From assembly GCA_003550325.1 (NCBI GenBank), contig QKWP01000629.1:85631-149630 (forward strand): DNA of 64,000 bases, given 5' to 3'. Positions 47,761 through 58,959 of the stretch are shown piece after piece. The first letter of the stretch is position 1; each line of letters opens with the position of its first letter. Source of the DNA: Gigaspora rosea (Eukaryota; Glomeromycota; Glomeromycetes; Diversisporales; Gigasporaceae). The position numbers and the translations under genes are program-made. Under the pieces are notes generated by a model. The model worked only from the letters and a program-made list of their open reading frames with translations. It had not been told where the DNA came from and made no database searches.

Positions 47761-47784
47761 ATATTAAATATGGTATGCTCGCAT

Positions 47785-47950
47785 AAGTACAATAGTAGTA
47801 TATTACACAAGCGCAGCCATTAAAATATGAAACTATACGCCCAATAAATGCAAGATTTTGCTCACACTATTCTAGATGATGGTTAACCATACACCGTTAT
47901 GCAAGCATGATCACGTTCCGGTACAAGCAAATTTATTAGAAAGTTACTAA
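47785..47950 (+). repeat. Direct repeat R, copy 2
   Basis: Second copy of the block at 42670-42830, same orientation, just beyond the truncated 5' side of the Helitron. Confidence 0.6.
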
Positions 47951-48961
47951 ATTAGTTGATAAACCATTGTAGTTTGTAAAAATCTGATATATTATTAGTT
48001 CCTAAAAAATTAAGATCGGCATTTGATACTGATTATAGTATTTTAGGGGTTAAATATTAACATACTGGTTTCACACATTCATACTGAATAACAAATCAAT
48101 TTAGTTTCAAAATTGTCCAGTATAAATTAATAATGGTTTATTTGAGAAATAAAGGTTTATAATGTCTTGCAATTTTTTTCAAAATTATTAACAAATGATT
48201 CATTAAAACTTGTCTTGAAATAATTAATATCCTAAAGATAAAATTATAATAGGTTAAGTTAAAAATTTTTATAAAATACAATACAAGTATTTTAAATATA
48301 TATTGATTACTAATATTCATTATTTAAATAATATAAGTTATTTCTGGATTTAAACTTTGCTTATGTGGAGTTATAATTGACAAAAATTTGAATCGACCTA
48401 CAACATAAACACTTTTTTTTATTTTTTTTTATATCAAATGGTTTATGAACAAAGCTATCTGTAAATTATATTATAAGCTTAGTTAAATATTATTGGTTAT
48501 TTTGCATAGTGTTTTTGATTATACTACTTTTGCTTATCTTTTAATGGCTCATTATCTTTATTTTTCTTTTTGCTTGGTGAAATAGTTCATTTAAAAATCA
48601 TGTACATGTATCGTCTGGTCAAAATATGAGGTGTTACACACTGATTATTTAAACTGCCAGGGTAATAACTGACAAACTTTAAATATTACTTCTATGACTT
48701 GATTATATCATTTTAAATACATGACTTAACAGGCACAATTATTGAACAAATTTTGCAGGTAAGTCTGTCTGCAAAAATATATAGTTTAAAAGATAATAAA
48801 TAATAAGGTTTTTTATTTTAATAAACAGTACATAATAGAATATTTAAAAAAAGCTAAACTATTATAAGGATAAAATGAAATAAGATATATTAGTACAATA
48901 TGTAAAATAAAATATTGAAATCAAAATACAATGATATAATATAATTATATACTTATTCAGA
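47951..48961. other. Intergenic, no gene seen
   Basis: AT-rich; the 60-codon minus frame at 48138-48320 has no feature of note. Confidence 0.5.
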
Positions 48962-49432
48962 TTAATCATCAAGAAGGATAGAAGAAGGCTGATTTGATTC
49001 ATTTGAGTTGGTCAACATGTCTTTTGCCAAGTCTGTTAGTTTGTATTTGCTTCTAGTTCATGTATATGGTTTAGTTGTTGAGGAAGGTTTAGTTTTAAAC
49101 GGTTTAGTCACTGATGATTTTTTATTAAGATTGGTTTGTGTATAAGGCTCAGTCATTGTAGAAGAGTTAGTTACAGGTGGGTTAATCACTGGTGATTTGT
49201 TTTTTGTGACATGTTTATTATCAAATTTTGCAGCAATTTTTTCAGCAAAACTAATAGTCTTGATTGAACTATCAGAATCTCCAGTTTTTCATAGGGACTT
49301 AAAAGATCCATCTACACTCATTAATGTTTTCTGATAATCAATAAAGGACATGCTTTTAACATGCACATAATTTGTATTGTTGTGCAAAACAAATTCACCA
49401 TTAAAAAAAAGTGGAAAAAAATTCTAACGACG
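48962..49432 (-). pseudogene. Unassigned minus-strand frame with two in-frame TGA
   Basis: A 157-codon reading frame on the minus strand from just below a TAG at 49435 to a TAA at 48964-48962. It is interrupted only by TGA at 49291-49289 (context SFKSL-TGA-KTGDSDS) and 49060-49058 (context KPYT-TGA-TRSKYK). The N-terminal part reads NGEFVLHNNTNYVHVKSMSF, like a beta-rich (perhaps OB-fold) segment. The rest is Lys/Ser/Thr-rich and low in complexity, ending in NQPSSILLDD. There is no ATG at the 5' side, so it may be a last exon. I do not recognise the family. It lies 1.2 kb upstream of the Helitron Rep on the same strand and may be Helitron cargo. Confidence 0.5.
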
Positions 49433-49436
49433 TTGA

Positions 49437-51250
49437 TTTTTTTTATTTTTTATTTTTTTATTTATTTATTTACTTATTTATTATTTATTTAAACAGCCAC
49501 ACGTTAGGACATAGTAACTGCATCATATCTAAGCCATAAGCTACGATTTGCAAAACATATTTTTTCTTTTAGTGATAATAACAGTTTATAATTTCATTTT
49601 TTGCACATTTGTTTGAATGAGTATTATTATAATCATCCAAAATTATTGTTTCTTGAGTCTGAATTTTAGATGTTTTTTAGAAATGTTTGATAAATATTTA
49701 GATGCTTTGATCATGTTTGATTTGGCAAGATTGATAGGTTAAGATCATGATATTTTTGATCATAATTTGCTCATCGACATTTATTTTAGTCTTAACACTT
49801 TGATCATGGGTTGTATAACCAATCAAAAGCGTTAAACCATAATTACTCAGTCATATCACATTTTGGATATATCGACATAAACTACGACTACATAAATCGC
49901 AGAGAAAATTAGTAATCATTATAATTTGGATGGCAAAATTCTGACAAAAAATTTACCAAAAATGCAAAAATCTAAAAGTTAATCATTAAATTTTAGTAGA
50001 ATGTAATTTGTTTCTAGTATTTGCTATTATATTCATTATTTTTTATTAATATCATAAATTTTTTTATCTATTGCTGAGCAATTGTTCTTGCTCTTGCACT
50101 TGCGCTTGTATTTGTTCTTGCACTTGCACTTGTTCTTAAACTTGAGATCATTATATAAAAACGCTTTCCAATTAGTGAAACATTTGATTGACTTTTTTTT
50201 TTTAGCTATTTTTCGCTAAAATAGTTTGTATTTATTATAATCAAATAACAGAAGCGAATTTGGAAATTTCATGTTTTTACGATTCCAAGAGAGTTGTTTA
50301 AGGCGTTAAAAAACAACGATATAAGCTTTATTCAAATGTGACCACTTAGTATAATTGATTGGCCAGTAGAATAAAGCACTAAAAAGACGTTGATCTAAGA
50401 TTTATTTTGGCGTGACCACGTTATGAACACTTGATTGGCCAGTGGAACAGAGCAACATTTGTGTTTTAATATTAAAAAATATGTATTCATCATCATCATT
50501 AACATAATAATCATGATATAATACACGTTATTCAAGAATAGAACCTACGACACAACATCTGCTTTTTTTATTTTTATTTACATAACAAAGTAATATCATG
50601 TGATAATACACATTATGCAAGAATAGAATCTACGAAACAATATCTACTTTTTTATTTTTATTTACACACAAAAAAAAAATTTACACATTATTATTATTAT
50701 TATTATTACATTACATAATTGTTGATACAAAAAAAAATATCAAATTCTTTCGTTATGATTTTTCGTTACGGCCTTTGACGATCACTGATTATCAATTCAT
50801 CATGCCGGCAAAAATTCAGAAGAAAAAAAAACCAAAATTCTAAAAAACCTCAGAAAGTATAAGCATAAAACATAAAGTAAAATAGACAGACATGCGTAAA
50901 AAGGATGATTTTTTAATGGAATTGAGCTGTTTTTAGCCGATTCATATTTTTTATTTTTTTTCCCGCATCTAATATATCATATCATATAATATAATATCAT
51001 ATCATATCATATCATATATACATAATATATTAATATAATAAAAATGGTGGGTGTAAAAATTTCCTTTTATAGATTAATAGGAAATTTTGGCTGCCGATCA
51101 TATGCACAAAAGCGACACAAAATACGCCAAATAGTAAAAAATTTATACACCACAAAACATAAATAGTAAAAAAAGGTTGCACTGCATAAACAAATTAGAT
51201 AAGATGGAGCAGTCAAAATTGAATAGCCTTAATGATTGTGAATTGCACAG
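49437..51250. other. Intergenic; includes a block shared with 21.85-22.5 kb
   Basis: 49437-49495 is a T/A-rich simple repeat. 49850-50350 matches about 21850-22500 ('gagaaaattagt', 'cttgcacttg', 'aaaatagtttgta', 'gcgttaaaaaa'). 50975-51020 is an 'atcat' microsatellite. No gene seen. Confidence 0.55.
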
Positions 51251-51343
51251 CCATGTAATAAATTACTGATAATAATTACTTATTAATAATTACATTAATT
51301 TTTTTTCATTAATATATATAAAGATTATTCTTTTGTAACAATA

Positions 51344-51374
51344 CTAGTGTAATGGGTGGCGCTTCACGCCACCC
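51344..51374 (-). other. Second Helitron-like 3' terminus
   Basis: On the minus strand GGGTGGCG-TGAAG-CGCCACCC (8-bp stem, 51374-51354) is followed 6 nt later by CTAG (51347-51344) and T. The geometry and the final CTAG are as in the Helitron ending at 43987. The body would extend to higher coordinates; no Rep is found there, so it would be non-autonomous or a solo end. Confidence 0.55.
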
Positions 51375-51419
51375 AGTCTATTTAGTAATTTGTTTTACTC
51401 ATAATAGATCTTACAAACT

Positions 51420-52320
51420 ATTGTAGTACATATAGTACGTAGTTGAATTTGTTTGCATTAAAATTATCATAATTTCTACTATGAGTTACTGTAAAAATTC
51501 TGTTAAAGAACTTGCTAATCCAGTAAATATTGCATATGTTAATTTAGGTTGAATTGGAATTATATGATTTCTACTATAAAATTCTGTCATAGAACTTGCT
51601 CACTATTCTGGTGACCACAGTAATGTGGTTGAGGGTGTTTTCCCTTATGTGATTTAGTCAGTGATCGAGACGTTGCTCAAATTATTGCAATTGAGTTGTT
51701 ATGCAGTTAATTAAAGAGTGACCTGTTAAAAATTCATTGTACAAAATGTGGATACTAAATTTATTCAATTCGAGCAACTCTATGAAAAAATAAGTAGTCT
51801 CACCTCCAGATTTTATTCATCAAAATGGTAACTCACTTGTTTTGGTCTATTCAGTTTACGATTAATTAAAAATTTGCCTTCTATCTATTGATTGAAGTGC
51901 TTGAGAATACTCTGAGTTAGTTTGCATTGAAATCATCATAAAAAATCTTGTTACAAAACTTACTTGCAACCTCAGCAATACATAGTATGTATATGTGGTT
52001 AAGATTGAAATAGTTTGTATTGAAATTATTATGATTTTTGTTGTGAGTTATTGTAAAAAAAATTTTGTCATAAGCTTTACTTATTATTTTAGTGACACAT
52101 GATATATGGTTTGAGTTAAATTGTATGGATATCGTAATTTCTATCTGTATTACTGTAAAAATATTCTGCTATAGAACTTATTCGCTAATGCACAATCTAC
52201 AATAGTAAGGTTGGGGTTAGTTTGTATCAAAATATTATAATTTTTATTATGATTTAATGTAAAAAATCTGTTGCAAAACTTACTTGCTATCTGGTGATCA
52301 CAATATGTAAATTTGGCGGG
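51420..52320. repeat. Diverged ~110-150-bp repeat family
   Basis: Several degenerate direct copies built around 'gttagtttgcattgaaatt', 'gagttactgtaaaaa' and 'aaaacttactngcta'. The same family occurs at about 21420-21760 inside the hAT-like element. Confidence 0.6.
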
Positions 52321-52425
52321 ACCCGATTTTGGTACTGGTACTATTACAATGTACTGTATACAATTAAAATGCCATAATAACCATATTGATATACTTCGTA
52401 ATATTATATACCAATCCGTTCCTGG

Positions 52426-52569
52426 CAGTGTTGGCACTTGGTATATGTCCATATTTTTTAAAAAATTTGGACTATGTACAAACCTATATGTCCATGTTCA
52501 TAAATTACTATGTCCATATTTGTCCATATTATTTTTAATAAGTCCAAATGTCCATATTGCCCAACACTG
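52426..52569. mobile_element. 144-bp hAT MITE
   Basis: Flanked by gttcctgg at 52418-52425 and 52570-52577 (exact 8-bp TSD). The ends are CAGTGTTGGCA and, read inward from the right, CAGTGTTGGGCA. The interior repeats 'atgtccatat'. Confidence 0.9.
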
Positions 52570-52577
52570 GTTCCTGG

Positions 52578-53979
52578 TATACTTGTAATATTATTGATTG
52601 TTCCTGATAAATTTCTTTTAAGGCTTCACGGTATCGGCACAAATTATTTTTTTATTTAATTTTACTTGTTCCTTGCTTATATAAATGCGGATTCAATTTT
52701 AATTTGCGCTCTGATCATACCACATACTGATTTAAAATGGCAATTGGAATGAAAATATGTTTAGCCAAACATAATAACAGAGCATAGGATCATTGGAGGC
52801 TAGAGTATTAACGAAAAGTGACAGTGTAGATCATCCAGTAAAAACTTGTACGAAGTGTTTATTATTGTTATATTTAACAAATGAAGAATTGATCTATGGG
52901 TTGATGAGTCGACTATGAAATTGTAGTATAGACAAGAAAAAATTTTTTCACATGCTTAATTGCTTTTTTCAATTATTAGTTGGATCAATGATCATTTTTC
53001 GAACGTTACAGTTTTGCCAAGAATTATATATAAATTTGCCAAGTATTATATATAAATTTGGCCAGAATTATATTTAAATTTTCTTGGAATCATATATAGA
53101 TTTTGTCCTTATCATACAAAGTGCAGGGCATAATTTCAAATTTTGGCTCCTCACATGATTATCAACCAATAAATTACCACAATTGGATATACATATGGGT
53201 GGATTTGACTCCAAATCGATATATCACATTATGTGATAATTTGGGTTAGAAACATTATAGCGTTAATACTTTAAATATATTCTAATATATAAAATTGACA
53301 CAAATTTATTACACGAAGGATAATTTTTAAGGCTTTTAATAATACAGTATATAATTCAAAAAAATATAATAAATTTATTAATAAAAATAAATAGTAAGTC
53401 TAATTTAAAAAACATAACAAGTCTCTTAGAAAATAAATATTGAACGCTATCATTTTCGAAATTGGTCTCATAATATTTTCACAATATTTTCACACAGAGT
53501 ATTTCACTTTACACCTGTACTTTTAAAAATATTTGTTCCATAATAAATATTTCAAAATTTTTGTTTCTCGATCTTCTATGCAATTCATATATTTAGAAAG
53601 ATAAACTAAAGACTTTAAAAAAAGAGGTTTGTAAATATGAAGGTGCTAAAAAAAAATAAATAAACAAAAGACAGAAAACCTGATATAAAATCTTATTTAA
53701 AAGCTAATATTTTTAGTTTAATACCTTTCGCTCATTTCTACCTACTGTATTTCTACTCATTTCTACTCATTTCTACTCATTTCAACAAAAACCCATTTAC
53801 AACTCATCTACAAACCACGATTGCGAGTAGATTCAAGTGAGATAATTGTTTATGATTGGTTTAGAAATCATCTGATCGTAATATTGATTTTTAGTATGGG
53901 ACAAATTCGTAATAATCCCAAACCAAATTTATTTGATTGGCGCAAATTTAAAGATCTTTTTTACAAATTCACAATTATC
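52578..53979. other. Intergenic, no gene seen
   Basis: AT-rich DNA. A 'ttctactca' run (53745-53785) and 'ttatatataaatttg' repeats (53020-53065) are the only structure. Confidence 0.5.
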
Positions 53980-54300
53980 ACAAAATTTACATAGTGATTG
54001 GAGCCAAATCAGCCCATATAAATATAACATGATCAGGAAAATTCAAAATGGTTGTCTCAATAAAAAGCTTATTTCTCAAAAGTTTGTATAAGAAACCACA
54101 TTTATGAACCAATAAAAAGTCTTCCTTAGGCGATTTTACTATATAGTAACCCAAACCAAACCCTAATTGGGCACTCACCCGAACCCTACCCAACATAAAC
54201 GAATTTGGTACAATCACGTGGTGTGAATTTTTGATGGTGATACTGGGGAAAATCCTGCAGCATAATACCCTAGAGGTCAATCACCATTATTTATAACAGT
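53980..54300. repeat. Possible MITE related to 34470-34820
   Basis: Shares 'attttactatata' and a C-rich 'accctaa'-type segment with the element at 34470-34820. The ends resemble each other in inverted form ('agtgattgg' and 'caatcacc'). Weak support. Confidence 0.35.
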
Positions 54301-54336
54301 TGCAAGATAAAATTAATGGTCCACAAAAATTTATCA

Positions 54337-54570
54337 TAAGGCCAGACAAGTTGATTATGTGTTTACATTACCCTCCCCTCCTTAGAACTCCCACTTATAG
54401 TAAAAAAAATTTTGTTAAATATACAAAGGCTACAGGATATTTCAAAAAATTTTTATATATCACAGAACAATTCGGGAAAATTTTTTTTAAAATTTTACTA
54501 TGTGAACTACCCCTCTCCTGGAGGGGAGAGGGGGTAATATAAAATATATAATCAACTTGGTCTGGCCTAA
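54337..54570. mobile_element. MITE with ~45-bp inverted ends
   Basis: The left end reads AGGCCAGACAAGTTGATTAT and then a C-rich block (ccctcccctcc). The right end read inward is AGGCCAGACCAAGTTGATTA and then the same C-rich block. The core is AT-rich. A TA target duplication is possible. The ORFs across it are palindrome by-products. Confidence 0.75.
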
Positions 54571-56030
54571 TCTCAAGAAATTCTAGAAATAATATTTTCA
54601 ACAAAATCATAACATAGTTTTACTCTTTCGTCAAAGACCTAACCACAGGGACTCAAATATTAAATAAATAAATATTTCTGTTTATATGACATATAAGAGT
54701 ATCCAAATTTTCCTCTTATTGTTACGGGTAAATTGTACAGTTAATGAAGAAAATTTACAAAGACAACATATCAAAAGATAATTTAAAATATGAAAGTGAT
54801 TTTTTTTATGGTTTTATAAGTTGTTAACTGAAGATTTATATTTTTACAACGAATCATAAGCTCTTTTACTATATAACGAAAACGCATAACAGATAAGGAA
54901 GGGCTTTGAAGTTTCATTATCACCACTCTTACCAAATTCATACCTTATATGCTCATCTCATTAATCTTTCGATATTCTTCTTCCATTTCAATAATCAGGT
55001 TATACTATATTCCTTCGCGAACGTTCCTTTCTCATGTTTTGCTTTTACAATACCAAGCCTCTAGGTGATACAATCATTACAATGATCCTATGATCATTCG
55101 ATTTTGCTATACCATAAACAGAAAAATCACTGTATTTTAGTCCTTTTATTTTTTAAATTTTTAATTAACTCATCTTAATTATCTTGTCGCTCAATTTTTT
55201 TACCTGAAACTTCTCTTGGATACGTATTTACATGCTTATATCGATTTTACTATTAACGATTTTCATAATTCGAGTTGACAAGATAGCTAAGCAGGAATCA
55301 TACCAGAAGCGATCTGATCAAACCCATAAGCACAGCCACTGGTCTTAATCGAGTGAGCAGATAAGCTGCGTAAATTAACACGTGAAGGCGGATAAGTACA
55401 ATTTTCAATGAATATAATCAATTGCCTATTCAGGCTAGTACCTATCGTAAAGATAATTGTCTAATATAAGAAGAGGCATGGCATAGAAATACATACAACA
55501 TCATTTGCCAAAACCAAATTTTTCGTACCTGAACTCTGCTATTTTGTGGCAGCTTAAAAATTCAATTTGAGGCCGGCCTGCTACGCATCGCAAATTCAGC
55601 TGATAATTGTGATACCCAGCACAATTATCTTTGCTATTTATCAGATTCTCAGTTAGTACATCGATTGTACTGATGTATGCTACAATGTTGCAATAAAATC
55701 CATGAAATAAAGTTTAATATCTAGCATCGTTTTAATTTAGTTTTTATGAATATATATTCAAATTCATTATCTTGACGTCATTTTCAAATAACTATCGATT
55801 AATAATTAAAAGTGACATCTAGCAACGGTTTCATTTGATTTGGGCAAAAGTGAGACAAACCCCTATTTTTATTAAAAGCTAATTAGTTGTCATCTGCAAA
55901 TAAAAATCAGTAAATTTAAAAATTTCAAGTTTTTTTTTAACCAAACACGACCATGTCCGAACAGAACTCGAACACGTTATAAAAGTAAAGTTCAGCATCA
56001 AACCCAAACGCAAATTATATTTTAATTTGT
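54571..56030. other. Intergenic, no gene seen
   Basis: No convincing ORF or RNA gene on either strand. Confidence 0.5.
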
Positions 56031-56057
56031 TTCGGTTCGGGTTTGTAGGAACACTAA
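56031..56057. mobile_element. Solo hAT-type terminus
   Basis: The sequence 'ttcggttcgggtttg' followed by 'taggaacacta' matches the right end of the element at 1200-2599 and resembles that of the autonomous hAT. No matching left end was found, so this is a fragment. Confidence 0.5.
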
Positions 56058-56107
56058 TTATTGCCAATATCATCTCATAACAATCAATCATGTATTAGGG
56101 TATTATA

Positions 56108-56763
56108 CAGGGATGGTAAATGACTTTGAATGACCCAAATGACTCAAATGACAAATGACCAGTCATTGGGCCCAAATGACTTAAGAAGGTCGGGTTAATC
56201 GATTATCTAATACTTTTAGCCAATCAAAATTGATTATTGTTCTTCGTAAAATAAAACGTTGCTAAATGATATCTAATAAGAATTATTACACATGATAAAT
56301 AACTGAATCATTTGATGAATGATTACCATTTCATTTTGGCTAAATGACTAGGTCATTTCCAGACCGGTTGTAAAACGACATTCTTATCGAATCATTAGAT
56401 CAAGTATGAGGTGATTAAAAAAAAGAATACAAGACAAAAAAATAATGTATTTACTTTTTTTAAAAAAATAAAAAAAAGTTCTTGAATAATAATTTACCGA
56501 TTGTAAAATGATATAAATCATTTTCAATTTACAAATGGCATGTTAATTAATAATCGGCGAACATATGCATAATTTATAACATGCATTATACGTGATCGGT
56601 AGGATGTCAACTCTATGCAAAATGACCTAATGACCAAATGACCCCGGTCATTTGGAAATGACCATAGTCATTTGATCACGAGTCATTTCCAAATGACTCA
56701 AAATTTGTATGACCTCAAATGAACGGTCATTTTGAGGTCATTTGAGGTCATTTACCATCCCTG
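56108..56763. mobile_element. 656-bp hAT non-autonomous element
   Basis: Flanked by gtattata at 56100-56107 and 56764-56771 (exact 8-bp TSD). Termini: CAGGGATGGTAAATGAC at both ends, inverted. Both subterminal regions are dense in 'aaatgac'/'gtcattt' motifs. CAGGGATGG is a classic hAT end. No transposase. Confidence 0.92.
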
Positions 56764-56889
56764 GTATTATATGATTGTAGGAAATATGTTTGCGAAATGA
56801 TTGTTAACAGAATCATAATAAAATGTAACNTCTTTGGTTACCTCACTTCTTCCTCTCTTCTCTTGTAATTAAGTATTTTTTTTGGTTTA

Positions 56890-57015
56890 CCTGTCGAATT
56901 GAAAGAGATTCATTCAGAAGGGCATACTTGAAGCCTCTTGCATTTGTTGCACCGGTATTTTCCTGTCGAATTGAAAAAGATTCATTCAGAAGGGCATACT
57001 TGAAGCCTCTGCTTT
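56890..57015 (+). repeat. 72-bp direct repeat in the Ty3 leader/LTR
   Basis: Two near-identical units starting with 'cctgtcgaattgaaa' at 56890 and 56962, both continuing through 'cagaagggcatacttg'. They lie in the presumed LTR or leader before the gag ATG. Confidence 0.8.
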
Positions 57016-57165
57016 TGTAGCACTTGTTTGATTTGAATTAGTAATTTTAGAATCAGATTTGCATTTTATTCTCTTCTTTAACAATATATAATAGAAACCC
57101 CAAACCTCCTGTTTAACTTAAATTTGGAACTGTAAAGTCTACTAACTATTTTCTTAGACCTCTAT

Positions 57166-58957
57166 ATGAATAGAGCTTATCAAATCCATTTAGAACAAAT
57201 TGAAGCACACGACGCTAGTTACACTTCTACTCTTGCTGTAGAAGTTCAACAAATTGTTAACCCTAACCTATCTTGTACAGTTTGCTATCCTCCTGTCCTC
57301 TATTTACGAGCTTTTTGCACTTTTTGGAATCGATACCAACAAGCATATCTTGCCACTAGCTATACTCAACAAACTATTGCCACTTTTCATATTCTCAAAG
57401 AGTATAACAATTATAACGCTGCTAGAGCTGCTGCTAGAGACATTGTTTTTAGCTGTCGCTATAATAATCCCAACCTTAACCCCACTGAAGTTATTGCTGC
57501 CCTCCTTCGAGGATATACTCAGCACACTTTACAACCTATTTTACCTCTCAATTTTGAAGGAAACATTTTTGATCTATATATTGAAGGCCCTACCCTAGCC
57601 ACTCCTATTCAACCTGCACAAATAACTAATACCTTTAAATAACTAATACCTTTAATAACCCCTCACCAGTATTACACCCCCAGGACCACAACAACGATAT
57701 TTTTACATTTAATCCTACTCCTGCCCCACAATCTATATATAACCTATTCACCGAAGAATTAGACGACCCAGTTGAACCATTCCATTCTCCTATTCTAGCC
57801 CCTTATAACGAAAATACAACTCATATAAAATTTCCTCCTCCACTTCAACTACTTTAATTACCCACTTCATCCATTAGTAAGATCCCTTTAAATAACCCAC
57901 TTCCCCGCACAACTACTCCTCCTCCAACTCGAGTTGCTCGACTATTTCAAAATCTTATCCTTATACCTATTTTCAATGCACCCCTCAACCTGCAACTACT
58001 CCTCAACTACCAATAGTTAACGAATTCTATTCTGAAAACCAATTTGCACCTAATACTTCACCTTTACAGACTCCTCCTCTTCAACGCCAACACCAAACAC
58101 TTGAACCCCAACCAGAGTTTGTCCAACCCCAATTTATTGGAGCTTACCCAGACCAAGGAATTGTAGAGCACGTACTTCCCGAAGAAGAAATAAATCTAAG
58201 AAGGGAAAATTTTGATGAAATAAATTTAGTTGGAATATTAGAAGAGTTAGAAGAAATACAAGAAGAAATAAATTATCAAAACGAAGAACCAGAAGAAGAA
58301 GTACACTCAGAACCTAAATCAGAAGCAACTATAGAAGAACTAGAACCTGAAAGAAACATGGCTGAAAAAGCTTTAACTGCCGCTGCTGAAGCATTGACTA
58401 CTCTTGCCAATGCTCTTGGACAAGGTGGTGAAAAATCACTTCTTAAAATTGACTTTTATTGAGCTGACGGAACCCAAGACCCCGTAACATGGCTAGAAGA
58501 ATTTGAAAAAGCTGCTAAGGCTAACCACTGAAGTCCTGCTCGACAATTAGAACTTGCCTGTGCTTACATGAAGGATAATGCTCAAGAATGGCTTGCAAGT
58601 CTTGAACATGCCCCTACTTATTTTTGGCATCGTCAACATGACTGAGAAGTTGATGGTGAACATGTCTATAGTTTCTCTCATCTCATTAGAGAAAAGTTTA
58701 GTACTACTAAACAAAAAGCCACCTGGCAAAAACAATTATTTGAAATTAAACAAGGTGCAGATACTGTTGATACTTATATTAGCTGCTTTAAACGTCTCAA
58801 AGGATGAGTGGATCCTACGGGTGCTTTCCCTGAACCCATTATGATTCAGTTCGTCATTCAGGGACTACGACCTGAATATGCCATGAATGTACAAGCTGCC
58901 GAACCTGCTGAATTGGATGATGCTATTACTGAAGCTAGAAAATGGAAAACTGGTGTA
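57166..58957 (+). pseudogene. Ty3/Gypsy gag
   Basis: The ATG at 57166 opens a 158-codon frame that ends after a 17-bp tandem duplication (ataactaatacctttaa, about 57619-57652); without it the frame would continue. A second shift near 57975 leads into a Pro/Gln- then Glu-rich region. The conserved retrotransposon gag domain follows (from MAEKAL at 58358): DPVTWLEEFEKAAKANH, then CAYMKDNAQEWL, FSHLIREKF and QGLRPEY. This capsid frame is crossed by TGA at 58460, 58529, 58643 and 58805 and closes at TAA 58958. Gag packages the element RNA in virus-like particles. Confidence 0.8.
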
Positions 58958-58959
58958 TA

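Larger units (their letters stand above)
43987..47767 (-). mobile_element. Helitron, 5'-truncated, minus strand
   Basis: Rep (HUH/Y2) and Pif1-like helicase coding remnants run 47760 to 44858 on the minus strand. They are followed by about 850 bp of non-coding DNA and a 3' end. There, minus strand, a 7-bp-stem hairpin (44021-44005) is followed 14 nt later by CTAG (43990-43987) and then T, as expected for Helitron 3' ends (hairpin, CTRR, insertion between A and T). The 5' TC end is not identified and the Rep frame lacks its N-terminus, so the 5' part is lost near 47767. Confidence 0.8.

Noticed and set aside
52313..52588. 91-codon plus and 100-codon minus ORFs
   Set aside because: They run across a hAT MITE and its flank on both strands and show no domain.
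54300..54610. Overlapping ORFs on both strands
   Set aside because: Produced by the inverted ends of the MITE at 54337-54570.
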